From Ustilago trichophora (taxonomy: Eukaryota > Basidiomycota > Ustilaginomycetes > Ustilaginales > Ustilaginaceae), in contig OOIN01000005.1 of the NCBI GenBank assembly GCA_900323505.1, positions 682,001-746,000 on the forward strand: a stretch of DNA of 64,000 bases, given 5' to 3'. Below are positions 23,963 to 34,434 of the stretch, in pieces. The position numbers and the translations under genes were made by a program. Every line of letters starts with the position of its first letter. Within the stretch, counting starts at the first letter, position 1. The notes under the pieces are model-generated. The model was not told the DNA's origin and did not search any database. It saw nothing but the letters and a program-made list of their open reading frames with translations.

Positions 23963-26900
23963 CTACCACAGCCCAGCCCCAGACGAGAATCCAGAATATC
24001 CTCCCGAACCATAACCTCCAGCACCACCGGCGGTGGTGGCAGAGGCAGAAGCAGAGTTGTTACTATACTGACCAGCTTCTCGATCGATCGGCCCGCTGCT
24101 GCTGCTCAAGGTTTGGTCGAGTGAGTATTCGTTTGCCGTCTGCTGGTGCTGCGGCTGCTGGTGCTGGTGGTGACTGCCGTGCTGGTGATGATGCTGAGGC
24201 GGATTGCTGTGTTGGCCGAGTCTAACTTGCTGCGTCTGTGACGGTTGCGATCCACGCGACTGCTGCTGTTGACTGGCGGTATATTTGGAAGGATTGAATA
24301 CGCTAGCTGCTGGTCGCAGGACACTGGAGGCTACATTGACGCTTGGGCTGTTGCTGCTATTGGATGCTGCTGCAGTTGTCGAAGATGAGGGCCACTTGCC
24401 AGAGCCAGGCTGCTGACCCGAAAACTGCTGCTGCTGATAGCCTCTTGCTCCATAGAACTGGTTCCTGCCGGTGCCGTAGGAGGCGTCATCGAGAACGCCA
24501 AGTCCATCCATCCCGTTGCTGGTCTGCGAGCTCCTCGTACCAGAGGCGCCACTGCCGCTGGTGGGGAAGAGCGAATAGCCGGAAACGCCGCTGCTCGTAA
24601 GGTTGCTCGTGTGCCGGCTCATGCCGCTGTACGGCGATCCGGGTGCAGAACGAGCTGCTGCCGAAGCGTGCGAGCCGTACTGTCCATAAGACTGGCGGTT
24701 TGGCGTCATCGATCCTCCGCCGTAGTTGGGCATACCGTAGAGTGAATCCGTCGTCATGCTCGACACTTTGTTAGGTGCACTGCTGGTGTAGCCACCGTAA
24801 GCACCAAAGGCGGCTTGGCTGAGTCCGCTACCTCCATCTTGCTGTCGCTCTCGCGGTGAGTATGAGGATGGCTGGTGGTGAGCATATGCGCCGCCATTGA
24901 GAGACGAGTAAGCACTCGATGTCTGATGCGACTCACGAGCGCGTGCTGCGGCCGCAGCTGCGGAGGCATCCATTCCCAAGGAAGGGCTGCGCGAAGTGGG
25001 ATCGAATCCGTTCGACCGATTGTGCGCAGGAGACAAATCGCGAGAGTTCGAGTTCATGTCGTGCACCTGTTGAGCGCGACCGTACTGCTGGAATCGATTG
25101 AAAGTGGAAGAAGCCCACTTGTCGCCATCCTCCTGCGCTCCACCCAAGTGCGATTCGTCTGCACGGAAGTCGTGCACGCTCATCGGCATGGTCGAAGGCA
25201 AAAAGTCATCACCAATGTCCTTAAGCGAATTCTGCAACTCGCCAGAGTGCGAGTTGGTGGTGAGCGACCATACACTCTTGATATGGTCACGGTCGGCTAG
25301 GTTCGATGAGCGAGTCTCGAGCACAGGGAAGGTGAGCGAGCTCTGGCCCCAGGTTCCTTGCGTCGATAAGCTAGGCGAAGGCAGCATCGACCCTCCACTG
25401 GCGGGGGTCTGTGCTTGAGACGCCCTAGTAGAGCCAGGAATGGCGAAAGGCGAAAGACTGCCGCGGGCACCGCCTGCTTCGGCCTTGATCTCGCTGTTGA
25501 CCATGAAGGACACAGGAGAAGGCGTGCTGACTTGGCGGTCGTCATAGAACGCAACAGCAGCATTGGAGCCTCGGCGGCCCTTGGAGCGGAAGCCACCTGC
25601 TGGGTTGTGCGAGCCGAAAGCATCTGTAGAGTACCCGTTCTGTGGGTAGTCGAGAGGGCCAAGAGAGCCGGGTGCGGTTCCTGCGTGGAAGGCCCTACTG
25701 CGATCGTCAAATGTGGGCTGGGAGGCGCCAGACGAGAGCACTTCTCCAATGATGGCGTCGGTGGTTGGGTCAACTTGATGAGCCCTGCGATGCGTGGAGG
25801 ATGCGGTAGCCTGCATACCATCTGCGTGAGGCTGGACCAACGTCGCGTGGTGACCGGGCAGACGTACTTGAATCTGAGCACCTGGCGACAAGCTCGGGGC
25901 CTGCGCATCGGTCGAGACCCCATTTCCGAGACCAAGAACCCTTTGGCTTTCTTGCCATTGAGGGGTGAGATCGAAGCGAGCCTGCTTCCTGGCACCTGCG
26001 CCTTGTCCCGTGAGGTGCGGCACAATGGAAGGAAGCCCACGCGGAAGCACGCGCGACGGCAGCTTGACTGGTGTGATCACAGTGCCGCGGTGGAAGCGCT
26101 TGGGGAAGAGCTGATCGTCTCGGGACAGCGTCTTGATCGGAAGATAAGCGATTGGAGGGTCCCATGTGAGTGGGTAGACGGGGCGTACAGGCGCCTTCAT
26201 AGCGGCAATCCTGGCGAACAGCTGCTTCTGCTGGTAGCGATTGAGCCTCGGCCGCGGGCGAGATGCTTTGAGGTGAACAACAAAGCGATTCCACGCAGGT
26301 GGTGCATCATGTGCAGCCTCTTGCCTCGTCTCGACAGCCTCCTTCGCAACGACGGGATACAAGTGCACTGGAGCAGGAGGCGGAACTGGGGCCGCAGCCT
26401 TCTGGGTCTGGGGAGCCACCGAGCGGGAGTGCCTCTCTTGGGTAGCTGCTTCTCTTGCTTTGGGGCTGGTCACAGCCTTGGCGGTGGCACGGTCAGCAGC
26501 AGGCGATGCAGTTTTGTGTGGCCCAGAGTTAACAGCTTGAGTTGGGGCTGTCCCACGAAGGCGGATCTCGGTCGGAGCCTGCGAAGGAGGCGATTTGAAG
26601 GGCCTGGTCAAGATGGTCTTGGGAGCTTCGACACCTTCCGCCTTCGATGTAGCCTCTTCGGTGCGCGCGACGCCCTCGACATGAGGCAGACGAAGTCGGG
26701 AAGCTGCGTCGTGAGCATTTGAGCCTCTCTGCCTTGTCTCGTCCCTGGGCTGGGATGACCTCTGCTCTCGCTGTTCCCGTCGCGATGGAAGGCGCTCGTC
26801 GTCGATGCGAGCTTCACGTTGGGAAGACACGAATCTGCCATTGCGAGTTTGCTCTGCAAGAGCCGCGTTGGCTGTAGGAACAGAATCTTCCATCGGCATC

Positions 26901-29686
26901 GCCGGCACCTGTTGTTGGCGTGTTCTCGCAGGTCCGTTGTCTGTTGCGGCACCCTGAGGGCGTGCAGTCCTCCACGATGCAGCACTGTCTGCAGGACCAG
27001 GCTTTCTGGTGGAAGGAGCCTCTTGAATTGTAGCAGCAGCGACAGTAGCGGCTGCCTTTGCTGCCTCAGCAGCTTGCGTCTGAGCCGCCCTCTGCGCTTC
27101 AGCTTCTTTCTGCTGCTCGGCTGCCCTGATTCTCTCTTCAATTGCGAGTGCCTTTTGTCGTGCACGCTCTTTCTCAGCCAATCGCTGCCTCTCTTCTTCC
27201 TCTCGCCGCTTGCGAGCACGCTCGATGGCAGCATGGACATCCTCCTCTTTCCTGGATGCTGGCAGCTGACTCGATGCAGGCGCAGGCGGAAGGGAGCTTT
27301 GAGGCGCAGACGCATCGGCGGATGTCGGAGCTCTGGTATTTGCCATAGCCTTTGGACCCCATGGCGCTCGTGCGGATGCATCCTCGCGTGCGTATGGCGC
27401 TTGCGGGGCATGCTGCGGCTGGGGCTGCGAGCCGGTCTGTCCGTTGTTCAAAGGATTGCGGCTCGTTGCTGCTGGCGGTGCGACTGCGACAGGTGCCGAC
27501 GATGCATTTGGTCGTCGCGGCTCTTCGAACGCGTGCGAAGTTTTGCGCCCAACAGCCTCTGATGACTGGGCAGGTACGGCGGGGCGAAGATTTTGCGCAA
27601 GGTGTGGTGGCAGTGGCCGGATGCTCTGCGTAGATGCGCGACCATCGGCAGAGCCGGCGACAAGGAGGTGAGGCGGAAGAGGGCGACCGTTGATGTTGGG
27701 AGGGTCAGTGGCCGAGGTCGGAGGCTCTCTCGCTGGCATGGACGCTCTCTCCCGCAGTGGCTGCGGCGCACGCTGTTGGTCGTGCAGTTGCTGCTGTTGC
27801 TGTTGCTGCTGCGGTTGTTCGGAAGGCAACGTGTTCACAGGCCTGGTAGGCTCTGGAGCGGGAGGAGCAGCTGTTGCCGGGGCGGGCGTGGCGGATGACT
27901 CTGCAAGGTGGGCTGGCTTGGCCGGAGCGGTTGCTGGTGGTGCAGCTCCCGGGTTGAGAGAAGCTTGTCGCTGTGCGAGAGGACCCCAGGCTCTCACGGC
28001 CTGCGCAGAGGCGGCTTGAGCGGCCGGCGGAGGTCCGACTTGGTCCTGTCGACCACCATATGATGTTGGACCTGGTCCGGGTCTGCGTTCTCGGCCATAA
28101 GAGTATCCGGAAGTATCTCTACTCTCGATAGGCGAACGAAGCGAGACGGAAGCACCGGTAGTGGGAATGATGACTTTTTCGGCTCGCTGTTCCGAGCGAG
28201 AGGGACGGCTTTGTGTCTGAACAGGTTCGGCTGAAGCCGAGGTGGACGTTTCACGGTTCTTCATGGGACCCCAAGCGGCAGGTGGGCCAGGCGATGGTCT
28301 AGCACGGTCATTGGGCATAGCGGTGGGAGGTCGCACTGCGTTGCGCTGCGGCCAGCTGCGATCGTGGCTGACATCCTTGAAACGATCCTCTTTCGAGACG
28401 GGCGGGCCATCATCTCTGTCACCGTGTCCTCCGTCGTTGGAGGTTGGGATCTTGTACTGCGATCCGTCACCAAATTCGACAACTTCGCCGAGGAATCCAC
28501 CATCTTCGTCCTCCATCTCGTCCCAATGCTTTCCTGAGCCGAGAGAAGTGCCGCGGAATCGGTCGAGTGCCTGAAGAGCGGCTTGCTGTCGGGCGGCCTC
28601 TCGGGCAGCAGCAGCTGCAGCCTTTTCCTCCTGCTCCTGCTTGGCTCGAGCGGCTTCAGCGGCGGTGGGGAAATCGGAGAGCGTGCTGCCTCGAGTGGTG
28701 GAAGTGGGATTGGGAGAGAGACTGGACTTGACGCCTGCCCATGGAGCACGGCTGACGTTGGCGGGACTAGGAGCTCGCAACGAGGAGCCGAGGGCTGCAT
28801 TACGAAGACCTGGGCTGGCTCGGCCGTGTCCAGAGCCACTCTCGAGGCCGGCAGAACCTGGTCTGGTTGAGTCTCGACCCATGCTGACTAGTCGTGGGGA
28901 GGCTGCAGCGCCAGTAGCAGGGGCCGCGGCTGAGCTATTGGAGACCTGCTTTGCTTGCAGATTGGCTGGCTTGGGGCTGTGAACCGCTTTGGGCAGAGGC
29001 GCTGAAGCCTCGGCAGGCAGAGGATCGGCGGAAGTGGCGGCGGCGGAAGAGGTGGCAGGTGGGGCATCTGTAGCAACGACCGGAGTTGGAGCGGGTGCGA
29101 CGGCTGGAGAAGATTGGGCCAATGGAGTGGATTTTGCGGTTGGAGTTGCAGGCTTTGTAGTGGCCCATCCTGCGGGCTGAGGTTTGGGGACGCTAGAAAG
29201 CTTTGCAGATGTCAAGCGAGAAGTGGCTGAGGGCGAGGAAAGTCGATGTGACGGCCTAGGCGAGACGGAAGTGCCGAGCTTGAGAGCAGCAGGCGAGACA
29301 GGCGTGGTGGTTGGGCCAGCCTTTTCGAGGAAGCGCTTGTTGACGTTGAGCGAGGTGAACTTTTTGATGGGAGCACCTGCAACTTGAGGTGCAGTGGCGG
29401 ATGCGCCTGAGTTAGCTGCTGCGGTAGGATCTGATTGTTGCTCGGTGCGGTCCTGTACGGTGGTCATTGCCTCGACATCGCGCTCTGATACAGAGGCTGG
29501 GATTGTGGATGTGGAAGCATCATCATGTTCTTGTGCTGTTGCAGCAGAAGATTGAGCCATTTGTGTCGAAGCTGTGTCTACATGGTGGTTCGCAGAGCTG
29601 ATCTGGTCTTGAGCATGGATAGCCGCTGGTTGAACGGCAGGAGGAGGGCTGGCGGCCGCCACCTCTCCTGACCTCTGGTCGCTCAT
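23963..29686 (-). CDS. 1907-aa low-complexity protein, uncharacterised
   Basis: A single minus-strand exon starting MSDQRSGEVAAASPPP and ending SSGAGLW. It is very rich in Ser, Ala, Pro, Gln and Gly throughout and likely mostly disordered. Three islands look conserved. One is an acidic patch with VVEFGDGSQYKIP (about residues 400-412). The second is a Lys/Glu/Arg/Gln-rich coiled-coil segment (about 819-870, RKRREEEERQRLAEKERAR). The third is a basic/hydrophobic block near 1129-1180 (RPRPRLNRYQQKQLFARIAA, then YPLTWDPPIAYLPI). The C-terminal third carries Gln/His repeats and Tyr-Gly-Ser motifs like those of RNA-granule proteins. I do not recognise the family. A 5'-UTR intron (about 30284 to 29984) is plausible from a GTGAGT donor and a TTGCAG acceptor. 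Confidence 0.8.
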   Translation of the reverse strand: MSDQRSGEVAAASPPPAVQPAAIHAQDQISSANHHVDTASTQMAQSSAATAQEHDDASTSTIPASVSERDVEAMTTVQDRTEQQSDPTAAANSGASATAPQVAGAPIKKFTSLNVNKRFLEKAGPTTTPVSPAALKLGTSVSPRPSHRLSSPSATSRLTSAKLSSVPKPQPAGWATTKPATPTAKSTPLAQSSPAVAPAPTPVVATDAPPATSSAAATSADPLPAEASAPLPKAVHSPKPANLQAKQVSNSSAAAPATGAAASPRLVSMGRDSTRPGSAGLESGSGHGRASPGLRNAALGSSLRAPSPANVSRAPWAGVKSSLSPNPTSTTRGSTLSDFPTAAEAARAKQEQEEKAAAAAAREAARQQAALQALDRFRGTSLGSGKHWDEMEDEDGGFLGEVVEFGDGSQYKIPTSNDGGHGDRDDGPPVSKEDRFKDVSHDRSWPQRNAVRPPTAMPNDRARPSPGPPAAWGPMKNRETSTSASAEPVQTQSRPSRSEQRAEKVIIPTTGASVSLRSPIESRDTSGYSYGRERRPGPGPTSYGGRQDQVGPPPAAQAASAQAVRAWGPLAQRQASLNPGAAPPATAPAKPAHLAESSATPAPATAAPPAPEPTRPVNTLPSEQPQQQQQQQQLHDQQRAPQPLRERASMPAREPPTSATDPPNINGRPLPPHLLVAGSADGRASTQSIRPLPPHLAQNLRPAVPAQSSEAVGRKTSHAFEEPRRPNASSAPVAVAPPAATSRNPLNNGQTGSQPQPQHAPQAPYAREDASARAPWGPKAMANTRAPTSADASAPQSSLPPAPASSQLPASRKEEDVHAAIERARKRREEEERQRLAEKERARQKALAIEERIRAAEQQKEAEAQRAAQTQAAEAAKAAATVAAATIQEAPSTRKPGPADSAASWRTARPQGAATDNGPARTRQQQVPAMPMEDSVPTANAALAEQTRNGRFVSSQREARIDDERLPSRREQREQRSSQPRDETRQRGSNAHDAASRLRLPHVEGVARTEEATSKAEGVEAPKTILTRPFKSPPSQAPTEIRLRGTAPTQAVNSGPHKTASPAADRATAKAVTSPKAREAATQERHSRSVAPQTQKAAAPVPPPAPVHLYPVVAKEAVETRQEAAHDAPPAWNRFVVHLKASRPRPRLNRYQQKQLFARIAAMKAPVRPVYPLTWDPPIAYLPIKTLSRDDQLFPKRFHRGTVITPVKLPSRVLPRGLPSIVPHLTGQGAGARKQARFDLTPQWQESQRVLGLGNGVSTDAQAPSLSPGAQIQVRLPGHHATLVQPHADGMQATASSTHRRAHQVDPTTDAIIGEVLSSGASQPTFDDRSRAFHAGTAPGSLGPLDYPQNGYSTDAFGSHNPAGGFRSKGRRGSNAAVAFYDDRQVSTPSPVSFMVNSEIKAEAGGARGSLSPFAIPGSTRASQAQTPASGGSMLPSPSLSTQGTWGQSSLTFPVLETRSSNLADRDHIKSVWSLTTNSHSGELQNSLKDIGDDFLPSTMPMSVHDFRADESHLGGAQEDGDKWASSTFNRFQQYGRAQQVHDMNSNSRDLSPAHNRSNGFDPTSRSPSLGMDASAAAAAARARESHQTSSAYSSLNGGAYAHHQPSSYSPRERQQDGGSGLSQAAFGAYGGYTSSAPNKVSSMTTDSLYGMPNYGGGSMTPNRQSYGQYGSHASAAARSAPGSPYSGMSRHTSNLTSSGVSGYSLFPTSGSGASGTRSSQTSNGMDGLGVLDDASYGTGRNQFYGARGYQQQQFSGQQPGSGKWPSSSTTAAASNSSNSPSVNVASSVLRPAASVFNPSKYTASQQQQSRGSQPSQTQQVRLGQHSNPPQHHHQHGSHHQHQQPQHQQTANEYSLDQTLSSSSGPIDREAGQYSNNSASASATTAGGAGGYGSGGYSGFSSGAGLW

Positions 29687-30798
29687 ATGTGGGAATGTTG
29701 GGTGTAGTCCAGGCAGCGGAAGATGGGCATTCAGCCGGAATTTTCGAGCTTTTGCTTGGTACTATATTGTACTGTAGTGCCGAACGAAGCGTTGAGGTGT
29801 TGTCGAGTGCAAAGGTGGTTCGGCTATGGAGCTGCGATGTGTTTTCCGCTCAGACTGCAGCAGCTGAACTGTCCACTCGCTTTCCCAGTTTATCCGATGT
29901 AAGCAAGCTTCCAAGCTGCTGTAAAGTCGGAAGGGATGGTCTGCAAAAGAAGGTTGTTGGAGTCCAGAATGCTGGGCGCGAACCTGCAAAAGACAGAAGC
30001 TGAGTCGATACAGGTCCAAGATGAAATTGAAACCACAGGGTGCCCTGCTACGTCGATGAGAGGCGGAGATGTCAAGGAGGGATCGAGATTGGCCGCAACG
30101 AAACAAGAGGTGGGTGCCAGGGTCGTCCGAGACGATGTTGAGGAGGAGGAGCAGGAGGAGGAGGAGCAGAAGCCAGAGGACGGCAGAGCTTGCACGAGGA
30201 TGTCGAGGGCCTCTTTGTCAAGTCGATCTTGGCCTCGCTCGGACGGGCGAGAGCGTGGATGTGGCCGCCTGACCGGACACTCACCTCGTTCAGTCACTTG
30301 TTTAGTCACTGGTTCAGTCTGAATCAAGAATCGGTCCCTTCACAGCTTGTCAAAGCGGCGAGCTAGATCGCAGCTTGTGCCAGCCGAAAAAAAAAAAAGA
30401 GACATTTCGCCCAAAACCCAAGGTCAACAGACCTCAGCCGCCGCTAGCCCGAGACTCTTTTTTTTTTTTTTTCTCTCGGATTTTCGCTGGTCTCTGCTGC
30501 AGAACGCGCTAATGTTGCTGTTCGTGCTCATGAGCTGACAAAGTTGGCCTTGTGTTGCCTCTCCTACGCGCTTGTTCATTCTCTGTCAACGGAGCCGAAT
30601 TTACTCCAGATCGGCTCTATGCCAAATCGGGACAAGGGTCTTCCAGAACTTTGAAAGCTTGCGCCAGTCAAAAGCCTCCACCTGCACAACAGCTTCTTTT
30701 GTGTAGCTTCACGCGAGACTCCAACACGTCCATCAACCGCTCCATCCTTTCACATCTCGAAGCGCTTGAAAGAGCAGCTGGGAGCAGAGCCATTCGCA
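29687..30798. promoter_or_regulatory. Divergent upstream region of the 1907-aa protein and Csn12-like genes
   Basis: About 1.1 kb between two opposite start codons. It contains a probable minus-strand 5'-UTR intron (donor at 30284, acceptor just before 29983), a poly-A tract near 30388-30399 and a poly-T tract near 30459-30472. Open frames here are compositionally Ser/Glu repeats without motif support. Confidence 0.4.
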
Positions 30799-32408
30799 AT
30801 GGCTGCCCTTCAGCAACATGTCGCCTCCATCAAGAGCGCCTACTATACCCAGGATTCGCGCGCGATCCTAGCCGCCTTTCGCCTCGATCCAACCACCTTC
30901 TCCGCTTTGCAAGCAGATCTGAACAAAAACGTGTGTATAGTCAGGACACAATCATGCACATGATCCACATTCACTCCTGACCATGCCATATATCTTTCTC
31001 TTCTGTTCTCTGCAGCCACGTCGCGATCTCTCCGATTGGATACTTGGCCAGATCCCAGTATCGGCCGCTCCCACTGATTCGGACCGCTTCCAGACGCTGG
31101 TCGCCGACTTCTTTTGCTATATTCGCGATCATGCTCCACTGCAATATGCTGCACCATCTGCTGAACCACCATACCCAACCGACTGGGATCGTGCCTACGA
31201 TGCATGGGCCCTTGTCTACTCTCGCGCCTCCACCTTCTTCTCCCTACCCGATACATCATGGTTCATCCCTAGTCTCCGCTTCTTTGCCTCCAGTCTCGTC
31301 AGCTTGGCCATGGCCGTAGACCAGCGTACAGATGCCGTTCAAAAGCGCAAGACCACAGATGCAGCCGGTAGACTCTCCAAAGCAGCTGGAATGGCAGGCA
31401 ATGATCGATCGCAGGCTCCAGGTTCCGACACCAAACGTGCTGCCGTGCTCATGCTCGCCAACCTCAGCTTCAAGGCTTACTTCAAGCTCAACAACACTCG
31501 TCTATGTGAGACGGTTCTGGGCAGTGTCGAGAATGCTCTCAAGGTCAATCGCACCTTTGCCCGCAACAATGGCGTTCAAGACGATTCGGGCGAACAATGC
31601 TATTCTAAGGCAGACCGCGTCACCTACCGCTACTACCTCGGCCGCCTACGCTTGTTCCAGCACAACATTCGAGCTGTAAGTATTGATAGCGTCTCTTTCA
31701 TCTCATCCTCTCTACTCACCTATGCTTGATACCATTTGAATCATTCGCAGGCATCAACCCACTTGCGTTGGGCATTCGACAACTGCACGCTCAAGAACTT
31801 GAGAAACAAGAGGGCAATCCTGATCCCGCTCGTCGCAACGTATCTTATCCTCGGCCGATACCCCGAGACTGCCCTTCTCGATGCTGCTGATTTGGCACCT
31901 GTGTATGGCGGGCTCACCTGTTACCTCAAGAGTGGCCAAGCAGCTGCTGCATTGGAGGAGCTCGATCGACACATGGACTGGTTCAGAGTTCGAGGACTCT
32001 ACTTGATCTTGCGAGAGAAGCTGCAAATCAGCCTTTGGCGTAACTTGTCGCGAAAATGGTAAGTGAATCAGTGCCGTACCTGCCAGATGTACGCAGCCAA
32101 ATCGCCTATTGACACAATCGACACTCTCTTTGATTTCGACCAACGCGCATAGTTTGACGCTTTCTCACGGATCCATGCAAGCCTCTTCGGCTCCTCCGAC
32201 ACTACGGTTAGATGTGCTTCTTTCGGCCGCACGCATGGCATGGCGAGACCCTTCACTACAGCCTGAGGATATCGAGGCGATACTTGCCAGCATGATTGAT
32301 CAGGGCCTCATCAAAGGTTACATCCTTCACTCGAAAGCCATGTTGGTTTTGCAGAAAGGACCCCACATGGGGTTCCCCCCGATATGGACTGTCTTTGAAG
32401 CACGATGA
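30799..32408 (+). CDS. PCI-domain protein of the Csn12/Thp1/PCID2 family, four exons
   Basis: Exons 30799-30930, 31016-31675, 31751-32058 and 32153-32408 give 451 aa. Introns are 85, 75 and 94 nt; the first donor is GTGTGT, the others GTAAGT. The start is MAALQQHVASIKSAYYTQD. The core reads YYLGRLRLFQHNIRAASTHL, then NKRAILIPLVATYLILGRYPET, FRVRGLYLILREKLQISLWRNL and IEAILASMIDQGLIKGYILHS, the TPR-like plus winged-helix PCI pattern of PCID2. Relatives act as Csn12 (COP9-associated) or Thp1 (TREX-2 mRNA export). A highly similar fold makes the two hard to tell apart; fungal copies of this length are usually called Csn12. The stop is 140 bp from the convergent Bud21-like gene. Confidence 0.82.
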
Positions 32409-32548
32409 ATGGCACGATGCCAGCACGTTTCAATGCACTGCGTCCCCAGTAGGCTGGATGATGTGTGTTCTCGACAATGTCAGTGAAGGTACAAGTACAT
32501 AAATGCGGAGCGATGCTGTGTGTGTATCGTAGGAGGTGTACAGTGAGA

Positions 32549-33813
32549 TCAGCAGCCGTCATCGGAATCTTCTTGGCTTCGCGCAAATCCCAGTGATGGT
32601 CCACCTCGACTGCGGGTGCGCAGGACTGAGACGGCATCCTTGCGGACACCACCGCCACGGAAAGCCTGTCGTGCAGAAACCGATGCGTTCTTGTCACTCT
32701 GCTTGGGATCCTTGACACGTTTGTCGCTCTTGTTGAGCAGGTGATAGAATTCTCCGCCAGGCATAAATGCAGGGTCGTTGAGTCCCAGGGGATCGTCTTC
32801 ACTCTTTTTGGATTTGGCTGGGCCTTTTGCAGGGGCTGTCTTGGTGGGAACTCCCTTCTTAGCGAGAGTTCGTTTCTTGAACGCCCTCACCTTGGCACTT
32901 GGTAGCGAGGCTGATGGATCGAGTGGTGTGGGTCGAATGATACTGTCGAGGGGCTCGTCTGGTTGCTCTTGCTCGCCATCGTCAAAGCTGGTCTTGCGAG
33001 ATTTGCTCGACGTGTTGAGAGCACGAAGAACGGTGCCGTCTTCCGCCTTCTTCATTGGTAAGCCATCTCGACCTTTGACTACACCGCCTGCTCTTTGTTC
33101 CTTGCGCCTCTGCTTCCTTGCTTTCTGCAGCTTTGCGACCTCGTCAGCCCGCTCCTCTGCTGAGCGCCTCTTCAAGATGGATCTTGGCGCTGCCACGGCT
33201 TGAGCGAATACTTCAGCGAACAGGGAGGGATCCAGACGATTTGATGGACCTGCATCGTCTTCTTCGTCTTCCTCTTCTGCGTCAACCGTGTCGCAATCTG
33301 ATGACATCTCCAGCCCTTTGACTTCTTCCGAAGCTGTAGCCTCGGTCTGCACAGCCTTGGCTGCCTCCTTCTCCTTCTGCTTCTCGAGCCTCTTCTTTTC
33401 AGCAGCTTGGCGCTTCGCTTTCTCACTGTTGCCGAATCGAAAATGATAGAGTCAGTATTGCATTCTAGCGATTTCTGTTTGCAAGCAGGCAGTGTCGCAG
33501 CCTCGTATACGTACGCTTTCTCCTGTGCCTTGAGCTTCGCTGAGTCTTGTGAAGCCTGCTTGCGGGAAGTCTTGTTGCTTACGACCTCGATGGGAGCATC
33601 GTCGTCATCACTGTCTTCGTCTCTTGATTCTGCCTTGGGAATCTGTGCATTTAATGTCGAGATGGTGGCTGTCTGTGGACCATCGTTGGTATCGTCGTCC
33701 TCGTCATCGTCAAAGGAGACATGACTTGTGCTAGGTTTGGATTCAGAGAGCGCCTTGGACATCTGCTGCTCTTGCAGCTTTTGTGCTTGCTTCTGTCTAC
33801 GAGCGGCGACCAT
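32549..33813 (-). CDS. Bud21/Utp16-like U3 snoRNA-associated protein, two exons
   Basis: Minus-strand exons are 33813-33515 and 33425-32549 (intron GTACGT..ACAG, 89 nt), giving 391 aa from MVAARRQKQAQKLQEQQ. The first exon carries acidic stretches (SFDDDEDDDTND, DEDSDDDDAPIEVVSNKTS). The DAPIEVVS type of motif is characteristic of the U3_snoRNA_assoc group (yeast Bud21, a small-subunit processome component). The rest is Lys/Arg-rich with a coiled coil (KAKRQAAEKKRLEKQKEKEA), consistent with a nucleolar protein. A C-terminal region GLNDPAFMPGGEFYHLLNKSDKR looks conserved. The role in 18S rRNA processing is inferred from this pattern and is moderate in strength. Confidence 0.6.
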
Positions 33814-34434
33814 CGTGGGATTTGTGGTGTGATTGTGTGCGTGAATGGCTGTCCGATGGTGTTGCAATTTGAGATGTTGTGAGCGCTTATGGTTCAAAGC
33901 TTGAGGGGAATAGTGAAACTTGAGAATGCTGGAAGATGGCCAAAAAAATGAAATTTTGCTTAGTCAGCCTGAGTCTTCAGGTCTTCGAACTCGGGTCGCG
34001 GAATTTACGCGTCTCGTGCAGAGATGCGAGAGTCTAAGCAGCAAAGTGGAAATGCGTAGGACATCCATTTGGCAGGCACTCGAGCAGCCGAACACTTGAA
34101 AAGCGGAGAAGCTGAACAAAAGAGAGAGCAGCAACCAGAGAAGCATGAGCGAATCCATTCCGCAGATCGGATTCAAGCCAAGATCCATGCTACCAGCTTC
34201 CCATCCACTTCACCACATCATCCTTCATACCCTCTCCCCTTCCTTTGCTCATCCTCGCTACCACTCGCAAGCTTTCTCTCACGACCCATCGAATTTCAGC
34301 TGCAGTGTCTACTTCGACGCCGGATCCTCCTACTACGGACCGTACCAGGCTAGTAGCCCCCGCAGCAGATCCGGGCATCATCGGCTGTCGAGCTAGCGCA
34401 CATCCGCTAGAGCTCAGTACGCTCGCTCGCCGTC
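33814..34434. promoter_or_regulatory. Divergent upstream region of the Bud21-like and Rxt2-like genes
   Basis: 621 bp between opposite start codons. No TATA box recognised. The plus-strand side becomes C/T-rich toward the Rxt2-like ATG. Confidence 0.4.

Noticed and set aside
25415..26722. 435-residue plus-strand frame within the 1907-aa gene
   Set aside because: Arg/Gly/Ser-rich shadow of the long minus-strand gene.
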